From Paraphaeosphaeria minitans (taxonomy: Eukaryota; Ascomycota; Dothideomycetes; Pleosporales; Didymosphaeriaceae): a stretch of DNA of 64,000 bases. The DNA is taken from positions 2,294,001-2,358,000 of the forward strand of contig WJXW01000002.1 in assembly GCA_015832175.1 (NCBI GenBank). The letters are read 5' to 3'. Below, one piece after another: positions 57,056-64,000 of the stretch. The stretch's first letter is position 1. Each line of letters begins with the position of its first letter. Under the pieces are notes generated by a model. The model was not told the DNA's origin and ran no database searches. It saw only the letters and a program-made list of their open reading frames with translations. The translations under genes were made by a program, and so were the position numbers.

Positions 57056-58385
57056 AGTGGTAAAGAGGATGGGCTGGAAGAGGACGAAGAGCGCGTCTAT
57101 GTGATGTGAAGGATGAGCTGGATCACGACTTAAATGGACATATTCCTTAAAAAGGAAGTATGAAGGCCCAGTGTCATGAAACTGTTTTTCCGAGCTTTGA
57201 TCAAAGCCTTGGGATCCACAGAGCGGCCCAGATCAAGGATGAGTTTGGGGGGACATTTGTTCGAGTTCACAGATTGTAATCTGGAAGGAAGTCTGGAAGA
57301 CCGGAAACTATTCTGGAGTTTAGGGACGAGTGTGGTGCAAGGAAAAGCGCAGTGGACTGAAAACAGACATCTAGTCTTCGTAGGCAGGAAGCTTTTGGGT
57401 GGTTCTTCGAGACTTTTCGCTTTCCAAGCATACCTACTGGTGCCCAGGGAATGTCCAGAGGACGAGACGTCGTTCATCGATTGCATGAGCCAAATACCTA
57501 ACCTTGGGATTCAACGACTCGAGAGACTGCTGCTGATCGAGGCTGGATCCGGACTACGCGTCGCAGGTTTGCGCGTCTGTCCAGTCATTCCTGGGCACGT
57601 TAGAGTATCATGATCAAGACGACCTCAGCTAATCAAAGCCATCGCGCAGCAATCGTACCAAGGCCAATGCGTATCTCGTAGGATGGACAACAGGGCACAA
57701 GCAGATGGCCGTACTTGGGCTCAATCGATATTGTAGGCAGCCCGGCAAGCAAGGCAAGGCCGGGAAATTGTTGTGTTGCTGGCGTGCAATGGTGACGATG
57801 TGAGACCTCGGGGGAAGGAGGCCCCGGTCACTGCGGTTGCTGGGAGACGGACCTCGCTAAGGCTGTGTATATACGGCAGCTGCAAATTATGCCCTCACCG
57901 GCAGCAGACAACCCAACCTTTCCGCGCCATTGCATCACATCATATCACCGAAGAATATTGCGAATCCTTTCATTTCCTGCTTGCGCAAGTTTCGTCGTGA
58001 CAATCCAGCGTGTCCACCAGCGAAGCACCGGCAGTAGCGCCAAAAGTAGTGGCTGGTACTACCAACCACCTCCCAGCCTTCCGCCAAATTCAAGTACACC
58101 ATTTCCTCACTCCGGAGCAAACACCCACCTCCCTTCACTTTTCACACTACGCACGCACTGCATACACTACCCAGCATTTGCATCGTTCAGACTGCTAACT
58201 TTTGCGATCGCATTGTTGCGTCGCTCTAGTCTGTCGCTATCTGTCCCCCTCCACCTCCAGTACGAGTAGCGAATCAGCGGCTACCCCGCTGCCAGTTCCC
58301 CACCCTCACCGCTTGGTTGACAACGAGCTGTGTCGCATACACTCAAAAAGGTTACCAGACCCTCGTCTGGTCTCCTACCGACACC
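57056..58385. other. Intergenic region
   Basis: About 1.3 kb. A 145-codon open frame at 57176-57613 and an overlapping antisense frame show no motif and are not called. The final 400 bases are C/T/A-rich and resemble a long fungal leader with many CACC and CTCC runs. Confidence 0.5.
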
Positions 58386-59559
58386 ATGGTGTTCCTCAAT
58401 GCGCCTGCTGCCGTCTTGAGTCTGCTTGCTCTCAGCTTCCTTCCCTCCGTCTCCGCGACCCTGTCTCCGAGGCCTACTCCAGTAGCGCGCCTCAATGACC
58501 TCGAACGGTTGAGATTGGCACTCGCCAAACGACAGGATGCATGCGCCGGCACTCCATGTGGCTATGACGACGCGTACTGCTGCACAGGCGGCCAGCAGTG
58601 CTTTACCGACGCAAACATGAAGGCCTTGTGCACCGCTGGAGACGGCGGATGGATATACAGTACTTTCTACTACACTGCAGCCGAGACGGTTACGAAGCAG
58701 TCGGTCTGGAGCACCTACGTCGGAAGCAACCCCACCGGATCGACATGCAACCCTTCCGACATTTGCGGCACTGCATGCTGCAACAGCGGAGAGTGGTGCC
58801 AGGACGCGTCCATCAACTTATGCAAAGTCATTGGAGGCGGATCAGCAGGATCTCCTGGAGTTACTGGTACCGGTACAAACCCATCCGCACCTGTGCGTCC
58901 CACGAGCAATGGAGTAATCGTTGTCACAGCCACTGGTTCCGCAACTGCCACCGTCCCCTTCACCACACCAATCCCGACGGGCGTTAACGGAACGCTCGTA
59001 GAATCGAACGTGGAAGGAGGAGGAGGCCTCAGCGGTGGAGCTATTGCCGGCATCGTCATTGGTGTCATCGCTGGCATCATTCTCCTTCTGCTCATCTGCT
59101 TTTACTGCTGCGCCAAGGCCGCCTTCGATGGCGTGCTGGCCTTGATTGGCCTGGGCAAGAAGAAGAAGCACACGCACGAGGAGACGACGTACATCGAAGA
59201 GCATCACAGCGGTGCGGCCGCCGGCGGACGTCGATGGTACGGCCAAGCTGGATCGGCTCGCCCGTCGCGTCCACCGAAGAAGGAGGGCGGTGGCCTGGGC
59301 AAGCTCCTGGGCATCGGTGCCGGTGCCGCTGCAATAGGAGCTCTGCTGGGCATGAGGAAGAAGAACGAAAAGCGTTACGACGACAAGAGCACCACGATTA
59401 CCGACTCTTCCTACTATTACAGCGACTACACCAGCACTAGTGAGTTTGACACGCGAGATGACTTGACGGTACAATACTAACTGTGAGATAGGCAGTGCCA
59501 GCTCTGACGACCGACGAACGCGCCACACGCGACAATCGTCGCGTCCCTCGCGCCGCTAG
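58386..59559 (+). CDS. Single-pass cysteine-rich surface protein
   Basis: Two exons (58386-59439, 59492-59559) give 373 aa; the 52-bp intron has an actaac branch site. A signal peptide (about 1-24, VLSLLALSFLPSVSA) and a KRQ site (about 42-44, possible Kex2-type processing) precede a cysteine-rich ectodomain (CAGTPCGYDDAYCCTGGQQC, then CGTACCNSGEWC). A Ser/Thr/Gly-rich stem likely to be O-glycosylated follows. The single membrane helix (about 220-240, IAGIVIGVIAGIILLLLICF) ends in CYCCAK, possibly palmitoylated. The cytosolic tail is Lys-, Gly- and Tyr-rich (SSYYYSDY) and ends in Arg/Ser. The layout resembles a plasma-membrane sensor or wall-linked protein. The exact family is not recognised. 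Without the splice the frame ends at 59480 with a different tail. Confidence 0.8.
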
Positions 59560-60395
59560 TCGCCCTTGCGCATCTTTCTTTCTTGTATAACACTTCGAAA
59601 ATATCCCCGTTGATAGCGTCTTTTTTCATGCATTATGGGCGGCTGCCTGCATGTGACTCACTTTGATGGCGTTCTGGCGATGAGATTATGAAAAACCACA
59701 TTGACATGGGGTACGAGGGGTATGACCAACGGGTAATGCGCGTTATGGATTATGTAGATGAGGGCCTGCTGGCCTGTAAATATGTGAATACGAGAGTTTC
59801 TAGCTTCCTGAGCTCAACAATGACATGTCACGTGCGAGTGCTTAAAAATTGTTTGTGATCTGGAAGACCGATTTTTGTGAACGCAAGAACGTCCTTGCGC
59901 CACTTCGGATGACATAGGCGCGCCAAGCACGAAGTGGGATGTGCTAGTGTGTTTCGGGAGCTCTATGAGCACCTTCTCTTGCTGCCTCTTTAACCCGTAC
60001 ATAACCAACACCCGCTGCCTTGACTTTCTTTCTCCTCGCTCACCGTATCTAGGTTATAACCCGATCTCTCTAGAGAGGCATATCGCAAGCGTTTGCGCAG
60101 GTTGTCCACGTCAACGCTCCGTCGCACGCCCCGCTTCGACGACCGACAGGTGCTCGATCGCCACGCTTTACATTCGGGAGGTTGCAAAGGCCGGCAAGCT
60201 GGGGAAGAGAAGGCATTCCGGTGAAGACCTTGGAGGTCCCCCTAAGAAAGCTATGGCAGTGAGTCGTGCGAACCGCGCTCCGGTGACTGGATGCGCTGGG
60301 GCTGTGTATTTGTAAACAACTACACCAGCACCACCGCAACCTGCTCACTTCTTCGCGGAGCATTTCTCTGACACAGAACCTAGGACAAAGACACA
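59560..60395. other. Intergenic region upstream of UBA1
   Basis: The 3' flank of the surface-protein gene and the UBA1 promoter. A short open frame at 59941-60315 has no motif. The leader before the ATG contains caaagacacaATG, a good fungal start context. Confidence 0.55.
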
Positions 60396-63300
60396 ATGCA
60401 GGTCGACGATCCTGTTGCTGCTGTCGAGCAGCTAAAAAACGCCGATGGCGAGATCGACGAATCGCTGTACAGCAGACAGCTGTACGTGCTCGGCCATGAG
60501 GCCATGAAGCGTATGGGCCAGTCCCACGTTCTCATAGCTGGTCTCCGTGGCCTCGGTGTTGAGATCGCCAAAAACATCGCTCTCGCAGGAGTCAAGTCAT
60601 TGACGCTATACGATCCCAAGCCCGCCGCTCTCGCCGATCTGTCGTCACAATTCTTCCTCCATCCTGGAGATGTCGGCAAGCCTCGCGCATCCGTCACCGT
60701 CCCCCGCGTCTCGGAGCTCAACCCATACACACCGGTGCAAGAGTTCTCAGGGAGCGACTTGACGTCCGACCTGTCGCAGCTGAAGCGGTTCCAGGTCGTC
60801 GTGTTGACGGATACTCCGCTGAACGACCAGATCAAGATCGCCGACTACTGCCACGACAATGGAATTTACATAGTCATCTCGGATACATATGGTCTGTTCG
60901 GTACTATATTCACCGATTTCGGCAAGAACTTCACTGTCGGCGACACCACCGGCGAGAACGTCAACAGCGGCATTATTGCAGGAATTGACTCAGAAGGCCT
61001 CGTGTCCGCGCTGGACGAGACTCGGCATGGTCTTGAAGATGGTGACTGGGTCACCTTTACCGAGGTCGAGGGCATGACTGGACTGAACGACTGTGAGCCT
61101 CGCAAGATTGAAGTGAAGGGTCCATACACTTTCTCTATTGGCGATGTCTCCGGACTGGGCGAATACAAGAAGGGCGGTCAATATGTTCAGGTCAAGATGC
61201 CCAAAATCCTAAACTTTGAGCCTTTCAGCCAGCAGTTGAAGAAGCCTGAGCTGTTGATTTCCGACTTTGCCAAATTCGACCGCCCGCAGCAGCTCCACAT
61301 TGGTGTTCAGGCTCTCCACGAATTTGCCAACAAGCACAAGGGAGAATTCCCTCGCTCACACAACGAGAGCGATGCCGCAGAAGTTTTCCAGATCGCCCAA
61401 GGACTTGCTGGCCAAGGAGAGGACAAGGTTGAGTTGGATGAGAAATTGATCAAAGAACTGAGTTACCAGTCGCGTGGTGACCTCAGCCCGGTTGCCGCTT
61501 TTTTCGGAGGTCTGGCCGCTCAAGAAGTACTCAAATCAGTGTCCGGAAAATTCCACCCTATCGTGCAATTCCTCTACTTCGATTCGCTAGAGTCGCTGCC
61601 TACATCGACTAAGCGCTCAGAGGAGCAATGCGCTCCCATTGGCTCACGATACGACGGCCAGATCGCTGTTCTCGGAAAGGATTACCAAGAGAAGCTCGGC
61701 AACGTCAAGGAATTCCTTGTCGGTGCCGGTGCAATTGGGTGCGAAATGTTGAAAAACTGGGCTATGATGGGACTAGGCGCAGGACCGAAGGGTCAAATCT
61801 GGGTCACCGATAACGACCAGATCGAGAAGAGCAACCTCAACCGACAATTCCTGTTCCGGCCAGCAGATGTTGGCAAACTCAAGAGTGAGGCTGCAGCGAA
61901 GGCCGTGCAAGCCATGAACCCTGACTTGAACGGCAAGATCGTGCACATGCAGGAGAAGGTCGGCCCGGAGACGGAACACATTTTCAACGAGAAGTTCTGG
62001 GATAACCTCAATGCTGTTACAAATGCTCTGGACAATGTCGAAGCCCGAACATACGTCGATCGCCGCTGTGTGTTCTTCCGCAAGTCATTGCTCGACTCTG
62101 GTACCCTCGGAACTAAGGGCAACACCCAAGTCGTTATCCCACATATCACGGAATCATACTCCTCGTCACAAGACCCGCCCGAGAAGTCGTTCCCTATGTG
62201 CACACTGAGGAGTTTCCCGAACCGAATCGAGCACACCATTGCCTGGGCGCGTGAGATGTTCGATACGTTCTTCGTCAAGGGTCCAGAGGTTGTGAACCTT
62301 TACCTCACTCAGCCTGATTACCTTGGTGCGTCATTGAAGCAATCTGGCAACGAGAAGCAGACGATAGAAACGCTTCGCGACTTCCTGGTGACAGAGAAGC
62401 CTCTGACATTCGATGACTGCATTATCTGGGCTCGCCAGCAATTCGAGAAGAGTTACAACCAGACGATTCAGCAATTGCTGTACAACTTCCCGAAGGACTC
62501 CACAACAGGTTCTGGCCAGCCCTTCTGGTCAGGCCCAAAGCGCGCTCCGGATGCGCTCAAATTCGACCCCTCAAACCCCACTCACTTTACGTTTGTAGAG
62601 GCTGCTGCACACCTCCATGCCTTCAATTACGGCATAAACCCGAAGGGTGTCACCAAGGACCATTACCTGGAGGTTCTGAACGACATGATCGTTCCGGACT
62701 GGAAGCCCGATCCAACCGTGAAGATCCAGGCGAGCGACTCAGACCCTGACCCGAATGCTCAACCTGCAGGGCCCGTTGACGACAACGAAGTCTTGAATAA
62801 ATTGGTTTCATCGCTGCCGGCGCCGAAGTCAATGGCTGGATTCAAGCTTGAGCCTGTGGAGTTTGAGAAGGATGACGACACCAACCACCACATCGACTTC
62901 ATCACAGCCGCTAGCAATCTTCGCGCTGAGAACTACAAGATTGAGCAGGCAGACAAGCACAAAACCAAGTTCATCGCTGGCAAGATCATTCCTGCCATTG
63001 CAACCACCACCGCGCTTGTCACTGGTCTTGTAAACCTCGAGCTGTACAAGCTCATGGACGGCAAGACGGACATCGAGCAATACAAGAACGGCTTCGTCAA
63101 CCTCGCTCTCCCCTTCTTCGGTTTCAGCGAGCCGATAGCCAGCCCCAAAGGCGAGTACACTGGTCACAATGACGAGAAGGTTCAAATTGACAAGCTGTGG
63201 GACCGCTTCGAAGTGGACGATATCACACTCCAGGAGTTCATCGATTATTTCGAGAAGAAGGGTCTTAACATCCAGATGGTCAGCTCGGGCGTCAGCTTGC

Positions 63301-63546
63301 TCTACGCGTCGTTCTACCCACCGGCCAAGCTAAAGGATAGGATGGGTCTCACGTAGGTTCACTTTCTGTAAACAGTCCTCGTAAGAACATGTGCTAATAC
63401 AAAGCAGGATGAGCAAGTTGGTCGAGTTCATTAGCAAGAAGCCTGTGCCAGAGCACCAGAAGAACGTCATATTCGAGGTGACGGCTGAGGACCAGACCGA
63501 GGAGGACGTCGAGATTCCGTATGTCATGGTCAAGCTACAAAAGTAG
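60396..63546 (+). CDS. uba1: Ubiquitin-activating enzyme E1 (Uba1)
   Basis: Two exons (60396-63352, 63408-63546) give 1031 aa, the standard size of fungal Uba1; the single 55-bp intron splits the Thr codon in RMGLT|MSKLVEF. Order: inactive adenylation half ([15 protein letters not shown], about 24), first catalytic-cysteine half-domain, active adenylation half with the ATP site [20 protein letters not shown] and [16 protein letters not shown], the catalytic cysteine in [14 protein letters not shown] (Cys602), and a C-terminal ubiquitin-fold domain that recruits E2 enzymes (about 930-1031). It activates ubiquitin with ATP and charges the E2s; it is essential in yeast. No anomaly was found. Confidence 0.97.
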
Positions 63547-64000
63547 ATACGGCTTGGCTTGGCTTGGAATGTTTGGCGGAGTGATGGCAGCGTATTGCTC
63601 GGTTGCAACGAAATCCTACGGAGGCATCATACATAGGTGAGCATGGAACGCGAAATGAATAGATTACATGAAGCAATTGATGACTTTGGCATACCTTGGG
63701 AACTTTGCACTTGCTTTTCTTCCCCCGGTGTATTTGAGTTACCGTAGGAGCTCTTCCTCTTGGTAACAAGCAATGCTTATAGCTGTACGCTTTCAGACAT
63801 CAAAGCTCCGCACAGCGGGTCTTTGCCGCATTTGCAGTTGTTGGTAAGCATATGCTGCAGGGGAGTCTTGCGTCCCTATTTTGCGACTAGGTACCAGGCA
63901 TCCGTCATGAAGCGACACACTGTTATTGGTTTTATGCCTACTGCTGTTCAGAGATCGCTGCGGAGCCGTTTGCATACCCACTTTACTACCTGAAGTGGTA
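63547..64000. other. Intergenic 3' flank at the window end
   Basis: The UBA1 3' flank. Short ORFs here have no motif; nothing else is recognised. Confidence 0.55.

Noticed and set aside
57176..57613. 145-codon open frame
   Set aside because: No motif, and an overlapping antisense frame is just as long; not distinguishable from chance.

Overview
The window is nuclear DNA from a filamentous ascomycete, probably a Dothideomycete. The evidence is short GT-AG introns (mostly 46-110 bp) with CTAAC/CTGAC-type branch sites, intron-containing eukaryotic core genes (UBA1, YPT6, TOM20, EXO84, NOP53, a SUN protein) and fungal accessory families (HET-type remnant, TRI12-like MFS pump, ankyrin protein, GH67 glucuronidase). 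The class is an inference from family content and gene style. No tRNA, rRNA, CRISPR array or intact transposon was seen.

Left part (1-16.6 kb) is compact and intact: a 5'-truncated TPR-type protein, a Sad1-like SUN protein, a zeta-crystallin-type quinone oxidoreductase, a protein with two Myb/SANT-like repeats, EXO84 and TOM20 as a divergent pair, and YPT6 and NOP53 as a second divergent pair. These are housekeeping functions: nuclear envelope, exocytosis, mitochondrial import, Golgi traffic and 60S ribosome assembly.

Middle part (16.6-53 kb) is gene-poor and accessory. It holds two tandem members of an unrecognised protein family (the first carries an in-frame TGA, the second is intact), an MFS hexose-type transporter, an acyl-CoA thioesterase with a non-AG splice junction, an unrecognised 773-aa protein, a shattered HET-type gene, a GH67 alpha-glucuronidase with a one-base frameshift, an ankyrin protein, an acidic protein, a P450 with a nonsense codon divergent from a TRI12-like MFS pump, a protein with four Cys2-His-Cys modules (the first interrupted by TAA), and a phytanoyl-CoA dioxygenase-family enzyme. 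The concentration of reading-frame lesions here, against none seen in the flanking core genes, is the most striking large-scale feature.

Right part (54-64 kb) returns to intact genes: a membrane-anchored monothiol glutaredoxin, a small Cys/His protein, a single-pass cysteine-rich surface protein, and UBA1 (ubiquitin E1). Exon models were made by eye from reading frame, splice signals and family knowledge. No database search was run.
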